From: Lachnospiraceae bacterium
GTDB taxonomy: Bacteria; Bacillota; Clostridia; Lachnospirales; Lachnospiraceae
DNA: 64,000 nucleotides
Assembly: GCA_021770755.1 (NCBI GenBank)
Contig: JAETQI010000007.1
Location: 1-64,000, forward strand
Reading direction: 5' to 3'
In this document: piece after piece, positions 1 to 8,540 of the stretch
How the letters are laid out: the number at the start of each line of letters is the position of its first letter
Numbering within the stretch: position 1 is the first letter of the stretch
Notes under the pieces: model-generated
The model's database searches: none
What the model saw: only the letters and a program-made list of their open reading frames with translations
Told to the model about the DNA's origin: nothing
Position numbers and translations under genes: made by a program

Positions 1-52
1 TCATTTGGGTTAAAACGTGATAGACTATTACCGATATAAAGTAATAGAAGTG

Positions 53-115
53 AAAAAGTCCATTTTTTTAAGACTTTTTAATTCAATTTCGCAGATCATA
101 ACAATCTGCGAAATT
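53..115. terminator. Tandem stem-loops at the left edge
   Basis: Two hairpins lie downstream of the ATPase/nuclease gene. The first (53-60 with 72-79) pairs AAAAAGTC with GACTTTTT. The second (85-96 with 104-115) is a 12-bp stem, AATTTCGCAGAT with ATCTGCGAAATT around a 7-nt loop, followed on the + strand by a short T run. Either could end transcription from the minus-strand gene or from a + strand gene outside the window. The first 124 bases contain nothing else I recognise. Confidence 0.6.
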
Positions 116-124
116 TTTGCGCCT

Positions 125-1717
125 CTACACAACGGCTTCCATGATCGTTTTACCGCCGATCTGGATCTCCTTCACGCCAATCTCTTTCTTTTGATTAAAA
201 TTAAAACTGAGCATATAGCCTTTATCCAGATGATAATAGTCCAGATACTCTGTGAGCTGTCGCTCACCTCTCTCGTTGTACTCGTTCCCGCGCCAGATCT
301 TAAGTTCGATGACAAAGCGCTCACCAAGATAATCAACGATAATGTCTGTCCGCCGCTCGTTGCGCGTCTGTGCCTCGATGTAATAATTGCCTGTCCCGTT
401 TATGATAGGCTTTAAGTACAGCAGGAACAGCCTGCGCCCGTTGTCCTCGACAAATCTTTCATTGTTCTGGCCATAGATCTCATCAAAGGAAACCACAAAC
501 CTGCTCATTACCCTGTCCATATCAAGCCTGCCATTGTTGATAAAACAGTTTTTATCCCGTTTTGCCTCACAGATGATCGCACTGGACAGCTCCTCCTCTG
601 AATAAAAATAATTGTATAGGCGCGTCTCGAAGATACGATTCGCGATCTGTACTTTTCCTTTTCTGTTAACCGCATACCCGAACATACACGCCAGATTGAT
701 CTCCTTTGTGTCGGGATTGTATGAAACTTCACTTCCCTGAAAGAGGATCGCCTGAAACATCTGCTTCATCTCGGGATAGTCGTCGAGATGACGGATCATA
801 CTTTCAAAAAGCGGTATATTGGCAACCAGGATCCTCATGACCGCATGGGTGACCCCTTCTTTTGACCATATATTTTCCTGACGCTCAAACTCCTCATCAA
901 AGGCAATATCTTCATCAATACATTTGCAGATCGCAGATACAAGAACCGGGTATCCCGACGTGTAGGCATATATTTCCTCCGCCACAGCCTGCCGATCCAT
1001 CCCTGTATGATGCTCTTCCTCGTACTCTTTCAGCATATCCGCGATCTGGACTGTCGAAAAATTCATATCGATCTTAAAATCCGCGGCGATATTCCACGGG
1101 CTGTTATACTGGTGCACAGACTCAGGACGCAGCTTTAGCTTCAGATTCTTGATGTTATAGACACTTGCCAGAATCACGGAATGAAAAGTCGGCATCTTAT
1201 CCCGCTTTATATAATATGCCCTAAGCTGCGCCAGAAAGTCAATAAATACCTGATTGTTCGACGCGCTGTCAACCTCATCGATCATCAGTACGATCGGACG
1301 CGAACTGTTTTCACACATACTGCTGATGCACTCAAACAGTTCACTCAGCCCGCCATTTGGAAGATTCTTCTTAAAATCCAGCAACATATCACGCAACTGC
1401 TCCTGATCCTCCGCTTTTACATAGCGGAATGCCACGGCAAGCTTTTGAGCCAGTGTCTGTGAAAAGATGACCGCATTCTCAAACTCTCCTGTCGAAATCT
1501 CCTGAAAATCCAACGACAGAACGATGTAATCGTCTTTCAGATATTGTTCCAGCGCACCCAGGGTCGTCGTCTTGCCATACTGGCGTCCCCTGTTGATCAC
1601 AAAGTACTCTCCGCAATCCACATAATTTTCCTTAATCTTTTTTAATCTGTCGTCAAGCCGGACCATATAATGTCTCTGTGGACTGCAGAAACCAGTTGTG
1701 TTAAATTTCCGTTTCAT
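125..1717 (-). CDS. AAA-ATPase-like / PD-(D/E)XK nuclease-like protein
   Basis: About 530 residues. The N-terminal half matches the AAA-ATPase-like family (PF09820 type): it begins with the typical NTTGFCSPQRHYMV stretch, has a phosphate-binding loop NRGRQYGKTTTL and a Walker B-like strand IVLMIDEVD. The C-terminal ~80 residues carry a PD-(D/E)XK nuclease core: Asp in TDIIVDY, the E-x-K pair in VIELKIWRG, then a conserved Gln in RQLTEYL. The ATG at 1717 is chosen because GGAGG lies 7 nt upstream; an ATG 33 nt further upstream has no such site. The family is common in multiple copies in Clostridia and Bacteroidetes and often varies between strains; its cellular role is not settled. It stands alone here, with hairpins downstream. 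Fold assignment is firm; DNA cleavage is inference. Confidence 0.85.
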   Translation of the reverse strand: MKRKFNTTGFCSPQRHYMVRLDDRLKKIKENYVDCGEYFVINRGRQYGKTTTLGALEQYLKDDYIVLSLDFQEISTGEFENAVIFSQTLAQKLAVAFRYVKAEDQEQLRDMLLDFKKNLPNGGLSELFECISSMCENSSRPIVLMIDEVDSASNNQVFIDFLAQLRAYYIKRDKMPTFHSVILASVYNIKNLKLKLRPESVHQYNSPWNIAADFKIDMNFSTVQIADMLKEYEEEHHTGMDRQAVAEEIYAYTSGYPVLVSAICKCIDEDIAFDEEFERQENIWSKEGVTHAVMRILVANIPLFESMIRHLDDYPEMKQMFQAILFQGSEVSYNPDTKEINLACMFGYAVNRKGKVQIANRIFETRLYNYFYSEEELSSAIICEAKRDKNCFINNGRLDMDRVMSRFVVSFDEIYGQNNERFVEDNGRRLFLLYLKPIINGTGNYYIEAQTRNERRTDIIVDYLGERFVIELKIWRGNEYNERGERQLTEYLDYYHLDKGYMLSFNFNQKKEIGVKEIQIGGKTIMEAVV

Positions 1718-1808
1718 TTCTTTACCTCCGCCCATATCATCATACCCCATTTTACCAGTCCCAGCAGAATATGTAAACAGAAGGATCCGCGAAAATCCAG
1801 CCTAACTC

Positions 1809-3878
1809 CTACTCATAGATCCGAAACGTTTTCCCATCCCGCACCATGACCGGGATCACATCGATCGGCGCCGGAACGGTCACGGTCTGTCCGCCCTCGT
1901 ACACCTTGTGCGTGTAGGCGTCCGTCCACTGCGCCCCCTTTGGCAGATACACTTCCCTGCTGTCCGCGCCTGCCTCCATGACGGGCGAGACCAGAAGATC
2001 CGGTCCGAACATGTAGGAATCCTCCACCTCCCAGCTTGCCGGATCATTCGGGAAATCATAGAACAGCGGGCGCATCACCGGCGAACCGCTCTCGCTTGCC
2101 TGCCGCATGCAGGTGCGGATATACGGCCTTAAGTTTTCCCGAATAAAGAGATATTTCTTCAGGATCTCATAGTTTTCCTCGCCAAAGCTCCACACCTCAT
2201 TGTCCTGTCCGCTCGTCAACTGGCGCACACCGTTTCGAAACTCCTGCTCCCGCTCATACCACGGGGAACGCTCGCCATGCATGCGGAATACCGGGCAGAA
2301 TGCCCCCCACGCAAACCAGCGTACCAGAAGCTCCCGAAACGCGGGATCGCTGATATCCCCGCCCAGAAATCCTCCGATATCGGAAGTCCACCACGGGATC
2401 CCTGCCATTCCCATGTTGAGTCCCGCCTGCAACTGTTCGCGCATCGCGCGGAACGAGGAGCAGATATCGCCTGACCATGTGAGCACGCCGTATTTCTGGC
2501 TTCCCGCCCACGCACACCGCACAAGGCTCATGATGTCCGTCTCGCCCTCCGCCCTAAGCCCGTCATAGAATCCTTTCGCATACCCCACCGGATAGGTGTT
2601 CGTACACTGCAGCGCCGACCCTGCGAAATAGCGGTAATTGTCAAAATCATACGGTCCGTACTCCGGCTCCGCCTCGTCGAGCCAGAAGCAGCGGATCCCG
2701 TACCGATAATAATTCTCCCTGCAGCGCTCCCACACAAACTTCTGCGCGCCGGGGTGTGTCGCATCATAAAATACGGTGTTCCCCATCCATGTCATGTGAT
2801 TCTGGTTTCCGCGGTCCGCACTGACCAGATAACCCATGTCGCTCATCTTCCCAAAGTTTTCGCTCCGCTCGTCCACCGTCGGCCAGACGGACACCACGGT
2901 CTCTATCCCAAGCTCCCTCAGCTCCCGCACCATCGCCTCCGGATCCGGCCAGTCGAGCGGCTCGAACTTGAAATCGCCCTGCATCGTCCAGTGGAAAAAG
3001 TCAATCACGATCGCATCCATCGGAAGACCGCGCCTCTTGTGCTCCCTTGCAACTGCCAGCAGTTCGTCCTGTGTGCGGTAGCGGAGCTTGCACTGCCAAT
3101 AGCCAAGCCCGTATTCCGGCATCATCGGTGTCCGCCCTGTCGCAAGGGAGTACTGTGCCTCGATCTGTGCCGGCGTATCGCCGGCAGTGATAAAATAATC
3201 TAACTTTTTCGTGCTCTTCGCATGCCACTCTGTCCTGTTCGTGCCGAATGTGGCTGTGCCGACCGCCGGATTGTTCCAGAAAAATCCATATCCCCTGCTC
3301 GACACCATAAACGGCACGCTCGCCTGCGAGTTCCTGTGCGCCAGTTCGAGCACTGCGCCTTTCTTGTCCAGGTTCTTCTCCTGATACTGCCCCATGCCAA
3401 AGATCTTCTCGTCGTCAAACGCCTCAAACCGCGCCGTCAGTTCAAAATCCGTTCCTCCCTGAAGCGGTTTCAGTTCCCTCGCCACGACCCTGAGCGGCAC
3501 GCAGTAGCGGTTGATCCTGTCTCGCGTGCGCCAGTACTCCTGCGTCAGCAAGTCGCCCTTTTGATTATAAAACGAGATCCAGCCCTCATGGGACACCCTT
3601 GCCGTGATCCTGCCGTTGGTGATCCTTGCCTGCGTTGCCTTCTGATGATATTTGGCATAGTCCTCACCCTTGTACCACGGATCTGTCACATCGATCTCCT
3701 CAAAGATAATCTGCGGCGTGATCGCCTCCATTTTCTCTGTGAGCGCCCAGTCGTTTGTGTCCATCTGCGGCACCGCGCTCATGCGCACGCGCAGGGAATC
3801 CGCTCCCCACGGCTCGATCCACACCGAGTTCTTTCCCTCCGCGATCACCAGCCTGTTTCCTTCCTGATATAACCTCAT
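1809..3878 (-). CDS. GH31 alpha-xylosidase-type glycoside hydrolase
   Basis: 689 residues with the full GH31 layout: N-terminal beta-sandwich, then a TIM barrel. The barrel shows the nucleophile in FWLDEAEPE (Asp about 401), the acid/base in TWSGDICSS (Asp about 471) and WWTSDIGGF. The YicI-like WLDEAEPE motif is typical of alpha-xylosidases rather than alpha-glucosidases. There is no signal peptide, so it should act in the cytoplasm, removing alpha-1,6-linked xylose from xyloglucan oligosaccharides. Its ATG overlaps the stop codon of the upstream GH74 gene (ATGA at 3875-3878), so the two are translationally coupled. The partner supports the xyloglucan assignment; substrate specificity remains inference. 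Confidence 0.88.
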   Translation of the reverse strand: MRLYQEGNRLVIAEGKNSVWIEPWGADSLRVRMSAVPQMDTNDWALTEKMEAITPQIIFEEIDVTDPWYKGEDYAKYHQKATQARITNGRITARVSHEGWISFYNQKGDLLTQEYWRTRDRINRYCVPLRVVARELKPLQGGTDFELTARFEAFDDEKIFGMGQYQEKNLDKKGAVLELAHRNSQASVPFMVSSRGYGFFWNNPAVGTATFGTNRTEWHAKSTKKLDYFITAGDTPAQIEAQYSLATGRTPMMPEYGLGYWQCKLRYRTQDELLAVAREHKRRGLPMDAIVIDFFHWTMQGDFKFEPLDWPDPEAMVRELRELGIETVVSVWPTVDERSENFGKMSDMGYLVSADRGNQNHMTWMGNTVFYDATHPGAQKFVWERCRENYYRYGIRCFWLDEAEPEYGPYDFDNYRYFAGSALQCTNTYPVGYAKGFYDGLRAEGETDIMSLVRCAWAGSQKYGVLTWSGDICSSFRAMREQLQAGLNMGMAGIPWWTSDIGGFLGGDISDPAFRELLVRWFAWGAFCPVFRMHGERSPWYEREQEFRNGVRQLTSGQDNEVWSFGEENYEILKKYLFIRENLRPYIRTCMRQASESGSPVMRPLFYDFPNDPASWEVEDSYMFGPDLLVSPVMEAGADSREVYLPKGAQWTDAYTHKVYEGGQTVTVPAPIDVIPVMVRDGKTFRIYE

Positions 3879-6196
3879 CGTATAACCTCCTCACCGTACT
3901 TTAATCCATTTGATCCTGTAGCGAGATAAAACCTGCCAAACACGCGGCAGTCCCCGTCAATGCTGTTGATCTCGCCGTACATCTGCCTGTCTGTGTTCAG
4001 CCGTTCATAAGTCTTTCCCTCATCGAGCGTCCTGTAAAAACCGTATCCGCCGTCAATGATACCATTCAGGTAGACCGCTTTTCGATCCTTATAGTAATCA
4101 CTCTGCGGCGAAAGAAGTCCGAGTCCCATCCGGAATACACTGTCGCCTTCCCTGCTCAGTCTTGTTGTATGGATGGCATCTGTGTCAGGATCGTATTCGA
4201 GCTTCCACAGTCCATGCGCCCCAAGCGCCATGTAGAACACGCCGCTTTTTCCAGTCTCCGCGCGCACCTCCGTCTTGTTGGCGCAGTCGATCAGCCCAAA
4301 GTGTACCTTCGGAAACGCTTCTGGAAGCGGGTGCTCGTGATAGGTCGTTCCGCCGTCCCTGCTGACATAGAAATCCGAGTGATCGCCAAACGCATAGAAG
4401 ATACTGCTGTCCACCCTGTCGGAAAAGACCTTGACATCCCCCTGCGTCTTCTGCGCTCCATCCGCGAGAAACACCTTGCAGACCGAAAAGCGCACACCCG
4501 TGTCATGACTGGCGATCAGCCTGCCCACCGGCAGGTCGATACCGTCCGCGACAGACCACACGATATTCCTGCAGTCCGGCGACATCGCCACCCAGCCGGA
4601 ATTGACATTGGGATTTTCGATGTTCTTCAATGCCGCATCCAGCGCACTGTCCAGCCCAAACGGCATGTCCAGCCGCACAAAAGTCCGCCCCTGGTCGCGC
4701 GAGAGGATCAGTCCGCCTTTCGTCGCGCCTGTCCAGTTTCCGCGCGGCGTCACGACGAGGACACTGGGATCCTCGTCCGAAAAATCCGCGTTGATGCATG
4801 TGATATACCGGTTTCCATCAGCATCTGCAAAGGAGTTTGCACACGGCTTGTCCAGATCCGTGAAAGCAAATCCCCCGAGATCGCCCACGATGTCCACCAC
4901 CTGCACATCGCCCTTTGGCATGGCGTACACATTCAGGTGCACGGTCTCCTCGATCCCGTCACACCAGTCCGTAAAGCGGCATGTTTTATCCCTGAGATTC
5001 CGCGTCCGAAATACGCCTGTCCCTGTATTGAACCATGCCTCGCTGTCATCATACGGATTGATCTTGAGATCGCTGAGCCAGTGGATCAGTGAGTGCCCGC
5101 CGTTGCACTCAGGCTGCATGTAGGGCGCGCGGAACGTGATCTCACCCTGGTCCAGATCGTGGAGGATCTGCTGCCAGCTCTCACCGTGATCATAGGAGCG
5201 GTACACACTGTCCCCGTCATCCTTCACGATCGTGGTGCACACGACCATTCCCGGCGTCTGCATGGACACGTCAATGCCGGAAAAGCCAAAGTCCAGCGCT
5301 GATCCAGTCCCTTCAGCCTTAGCTGCGGTCACAGGCGTGATCTCCTTATATGCCCCGATCCTGCCGTCCGCAAGGATCTCATAGCGTGCGACTCTGCCGT
5401 CGATCGTATCGCCCGAGTCACAGCTATAGCCATTTTCCAGCACGTAGGAGCGTCTCCCAGTGGATGCGAAGGTCACATACAGATATTGCCCGTCCGATGC
5501 ACACCGCTGCGCCACCAGCCCGTTCAGGCGGCAGCCCTCGATGATGCTGCCCTGCGGTTCGGGCAGCTCCTCGAAATGTCCGCCGTCATCGTACGAGACA
5601 TACAGACTGTGCCCCCGCATATTTTTGTGGCGGTTCATATTCGTCACGCCTGCGGAGGACACGAGCAGCGCCCTGCCGATCTGCGCGGCAAACGCCAGGT
5701 GCTGCTCCGGCAGCGCTGTGAGCTTCTGCCAGTCCTTTCCCTGATCCTGCGTAACCCACAGTCCCTCCTGCTGGCTTGCAAAATACAGTTTTCGCGGATT
5801 CCTTTGATCCACGATCAGCCTCTCGCCGGTTCCCCTGCCGTTCAGATTTCCATGGATCATCACCGGTATCTTCTCATAGCGGAAGTGTCCGCCGTGATCC
5901 TCCGATATCGCCAGCACACCCGACCTGTCTGCATTGATGCCGCAGGCGATGTACAGCACTGCCGGATCCTCATCGTCCAGCGCCATCGAGATCGGAAATG
6001 TCTCACTCAGATCCCGCATGGTGACATGGGATATCAGGCTGATCCATTCCTGCAGCCTGGCATCGAACCGGTATACGCCGCCGATATCGGTCCTGGCATA
6101 TAAAATATCCTTTTCTTTTCGGTGATATAAAAATCCTGTGACATAGCCTCCGCCCGGAATGGGGAGATTTTTGTACTCATACGCAACTTGCTGCAT
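3875..6196 (-). CDS. GH74-type xyloglucanase, cytoplasmic
   Basis: 773 residues of tandem beta-propeller (BNR/sortilin-like) repeats. The N-terminus has the GH74 signature GGGYVTGFLYH and YARTDIGGVYRFD, where the Asp of TDIGG is a conserved acidic residue. Repeats of the D-x-G-x-T/S-F type recur (SEDHGGHF, SYDHGESW, SRDQGRTF, SRDGGTTY). GH74 enzymes hydrolyse the beta-1,4-glucan backbone of xyloglucan, either endo or at reducing ends. Most known members are secreted, but this one starts MQQVAYEYKNLPIP with no signal peptide. CGGAGG lies just upstream of the ATG at 6196. With the overlapping GH31 gene it forms a two-gene unit that could finish off imported xyloglucan oligosaccharides. Family is confident; cytoplasmic oligosaccharide use is inference. 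Confidence 0.86.
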   Translation of the reverse strand: MQQVAYEYKNLPIPGGGYVTGFLYHRKEKDILYARTDIGGVYRFDARLQEWISLISHVTMRDLSETFPISMALDDEDPAVLYIACGINADRSGVLAISEDHGGHFRYEKIPVMIHGNLNGRGTGERLIVDQRNPRKLYFASQQEGLWVTQDQGKDWQKLTALPEQHLAFAAQIGRALLVSSAGVTNMNRHKNMRGHSLYVSYDDGGHFEELPEPQGSIIEGCRLNGLVAQRCASDGQYLYVTFASTGRRSYVLENGYSCDSGDTIDGRVARYEILADGRIGAYKEITPVTAAKAEGTGSALDFGFSGIDVSMQTPGMVVCTTIVKDDGDSVYRSYDHGESWQQILHDLDQGEITFRAPYMQPECNGGHSLIHWLSDLKINPYDDSEAWFNTGTGVFRTRNLRDKTCRFTDWCDGIEETVHLNVYAMPKGDVQVVDIVGDLGGFAFTDLDKPCANSFADADGNRYITCINADFSDEDPSVLVVTPRGNWTGATKGGLILSRDQGRTFVRLDMPFGLDSALDAALKNIENPNVNSGWVAMSPDCRNIVWSVADGIDLPVGRLIASHDTGVRFSVCKVFLADGAQKTQGDVKVFSDRVDSSIFYAFGDHSDFYVSRDGGTTYHEHPLPEAFPKVHFGLIDCANKTEVRAETGKSGVFYMALGAHGLWKLEYDPDTDAIHTTRLSREGDSVFRMGLGLLSPQSDYYKDRKAVYLNGIIDGGYGFYRTLDEGKTYERLNTDRQMYGEINSIDGDCRVFGRFYLATGSNGLKYGEEVIR

Positions 6197-6292
6197 AGCG
6201 CCGTCCTCCGTTCAGTATCCTCATTTTTCACCAGTTTACCATGCCGTTTTGCATATAAATACCAGATAGATTAGCCAAATATTGCGTCACTA

Positions 6293-7579
6293 TTATACAT
6301 TGGATTCCTCTTCCCGCAACTGCGTCATCCCGCCGACCAGGATCAGCCTGTTGTCTGTGTAGATCTCCGGAAACTGGCTCATACGCAGCGGATTGACGCC
6401 GCGCCCTGCCTCGATCGTGTAGCCGGGGCGGTTGTACGCCTCGATGAACCAGTCCTTATATCCGGCATAGCCCGACGCGTAGGGCGTCTCCTCCACCTGG
6501 TAACCGCTGACCCTGCCGAAATATTCCGCGATGCGCCTTGACCGCTCCGGTTCATAATCGAGATACTTCCAGTAGATGACTTCGCCCTGCGTGTGGTAGG
6601 CGAGAACAAGCTGAAAATCATGGGCTTTCGTAAAGTGGTACATGTTGATGCTCTCGACCGCCGACAGCGGCGCCTCCCCCACAAAATCGCGCGGCGCCGG
6701 CGACGTGTAGCCCTGCGCAAATTTGATCTCCTTCGCATTCTCCCACCCCGCCGGGAATTGGAGATTGAGGTCGATCCCGTTGATGTTTGCCTTCCAGCCG
6801 TCGGGATATGGGATCGTGGGATAATCGGAGGCGATCGCCAGCGCCTGCTCGATATACTCCTCGTTCCGGATCATTCCGTTTACGAGATCCGCTCCGTCCG
6901 GATTGACCATCGGGATCAGGAACAGGCTGAACTCGCCAAAGAGCGCCTCCGTGTCCTCCCCATAGAGATCCTCCCCATCCGCATAAGCTTTTGCGTAGGA
7001 CTCCGCGAACTTAAGCAGGATCGGCGTCGTGATCCACTCGTTGGCGTGGAAGCAGGCGCTGTAGCAGACCTGCGTCTGCCCCTCGCCGATCTGCAGATAG
7101 CACACCTCCCTGCCCATGACACTCTTTCCGATGCAGCCTGATACCAGAAACGGATAGCGGATCCTCAATCCCTCCAGGATAAATTCCGTGAGACTCGACG
7201 TGTACGGCACACTCTCGTCGACAAGCGCAAAAGAAAAAGGAACGTAGATCCGCGTCCCTATCTGTAAATCCATGGCGTCCAGCGACGGGTTTGCCGTCAG
7301 TATGGCAGACACCAATGTATCGTATGTATCGGCGATCCCCCACAATGTCTCGCCCGCCGTGATCACATGTGTCGTATAACCCTTGAGGTACGGGACCAGC
7401 TTCGCCCACGCCGCCCTGTCCGCGTAGCAGCCGACGCCCTCCCCCATAAATTCCTTCAAGGCATTGCAGGTTTCCCGGCCATACCGGCCGTCGAGCGTGA
7501 TCGGAAAACCTGCCCTTCTCAAAGCCAACTGCAGATACTCTACTGCAACACCCACATCACCAACATAAATATTGCGCAT
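6293..7579 (-). CDS. LysM/M14 gamma-D-glutamyl-diaminopimelate-type peptidase
   Basis: About 428 residues in three modules: an N-terminal peptidoglycan-binding-1-like domain (VEYLQLALRRAGF, DGRYGRET), a LysM domain (HVITAGETLWGIADTY), and a zinc carboxypeptidase M14 domain. The zinc ligands are visible in CFHANEW (H-x-x-E) and the His of AYHTQGEV, and the catalytic Glu in TIEAGRG. The architecture matches endopeptidase I-type enzymes that cut gamma-D-Glu-diaminopimelate bonds in cell wall or spore peptides. There is no obvious signal peptide. The start at 7579 is preferred because longer versions would need an ATG without a ribosome binding site. The stop lies about 100 nt before the GH74 start. 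A role in sporulation or murein recycling is inference. Confidence 0.85.
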   Translation of the reverse strand: MRNIYVGDVGVAVEYLQLALRRAGFPITLDGRYGRETCNALKEFMGEGVGCYADRAAWAKLVPYLKGYTTHVITAGETLWGIADTYDTLVSAILTANPSLDAMDLQIGTRIYVPFSFALVDESVPYTSSLTEFILEGLRIRYPFLVSGCIGKSVMGREVCYLQIGEGQTQVCYSACFHANEWITTPILLKFAESYAKAYADGEDLYGEDTEALFGEFSLFLIPMVNPDGADLVNGMIRNEEYIEQALAIASDYPTIPYPDGWKANINGIDLNLQFPAGWENAKEIKFAQGYTSPAPRDFVGEAPLSAVESINMYHFTKAHDFQLVLAYHTQGEVIYWKYLDYEPERSRRIAEYFGRVSGYQVEETPYASGYAGYKDWFIEAYNRPGYTIEAGRGVNPLRMSQFPEIYTDNRLILVGGMTQLREEESNV

Positions 7580-7656
7580 AACCTCATATTTCCATCTAAT
7601 CACCTTATTGGTATACTCTATGCAGATAAGCGGGGCGTCATGCATTAAAATCGCCG

Positions 7657-8520
7657 CTATATGATTTTGTTCAGACCCTCCTGGATCCCCCTCACAACCT
7701 CCGGCTTATTCATCGAATAGACATGGACGTGCTTAACACCATTTGCGATCAGGTCGATGATCTGATCCGTCGCATAGATGATCCCCGCCTGCTGCATCGC
7801 CTCCGGATTCCTGCCAAAGCAGTCCACGATGCTCCGAAACCGCATCGGCACATTGCAGCCTGAAAGCTTCACCGCATTTTTTAGCTGGGAAGGCCTTGTG
7901 ATCGGCATGATCCCCGGGATCACAGGGACATCGATCCCCGCCTCGCGCACCCTGCAGAGGAAATTATAGAAGATATTGTTGTCAAAAAACATCTGTGTCG
8001 TCAGATACTCGCAGCCTGCCTCGACTTTCTTTTTCAGGTTCAGAATATCCTCCTGCGTGTTCTCCGACTCGACATGTCCCTCCGGATAGCATGCGCCGCC
8101 GACGCACATGCCGCCAAACGCCCTGATGTCCGCCGCAAGCTCCGACGCATAGTGGTAGTCCGTAAACGGCTCGCCCTCGAAATCCTTTGGACGGTCCCCG
8201 CGCAGCGCGAGCACATTCTCGATCCCTGCCGCCCTCATCTCCTCCAGCGCCTGCCGGATCCCCTCCTTCGTCGCGCCGACACAGGTCAGGTGCGCGATCG
8301 TCGTGACCCCGTACTCCTCCTGGATCCCCTTTGCGATCTTTAACGTATTGCCGCGCGTGCTCCCGCCCGCGCCGTATGTCACGCTCATGTAACTTGGCCT
8401 TAACTTGGCGACACCGTACGCCGCTCTCTGTACTGTCTCATAGTCTGACGTAACCTTGGGGGGAAATACCTCGAAGGACAGCGTCACATCATTTTTCAGC
8501 AGGATCTCGTTTAACTTCAT
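7657..8520 (-). CDS. metF: Methylenetetrahydrofolate reductase (MetF)
   Basis: 287 residues, the usual length for bacterial MetF. Conserved segments include SFEVFPPK at the N-terminus (catalytic Glu), SVTYGAGGSTRGNT, IAHLTCVGAT, LALRGDRP and TTQMFFDN. The enzyme reduces 5,10-methylene-THF to 5-methyl-THF for methionine synthesis or the Wood-Ljungdahl route. Neighbours give no methionine or acetogenesis context, so which pathway it serves cannot be decided here. It lies just upstream of the M14 peptidase gene and 20 nt downstream of the GGDEF/EAL gene. Confidence 0.95.
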   Translation of the reverse strand: MKLNEILLKNDVTLSFEVFPPKVTSDYETVQRAAYGVAKLRPSYMSVTYGAGGSTRGNTLKIAKGIQEEYGVTTIAHLTCVGATKEGIRQALEEMRAAGIENVLALRGDRPKDFEGEPFTDYHYASELAADIRAFGGMCVGGACYPEGHVESENTQEDILNLKKKVEAGCEYLTTQMFFDNNIFYNFLCRVREAGIDVPVIPGIMPITRPSQLKNAVKLSGCNVPMRFRSIVDCFGRNPEAMQQAGIIYATDQIIDLIANGVKHVHVYSMNKPEVVRGIQEGLNKII

Positions 8521-8540
8521 TATAATACTCCCTTTTTCAA

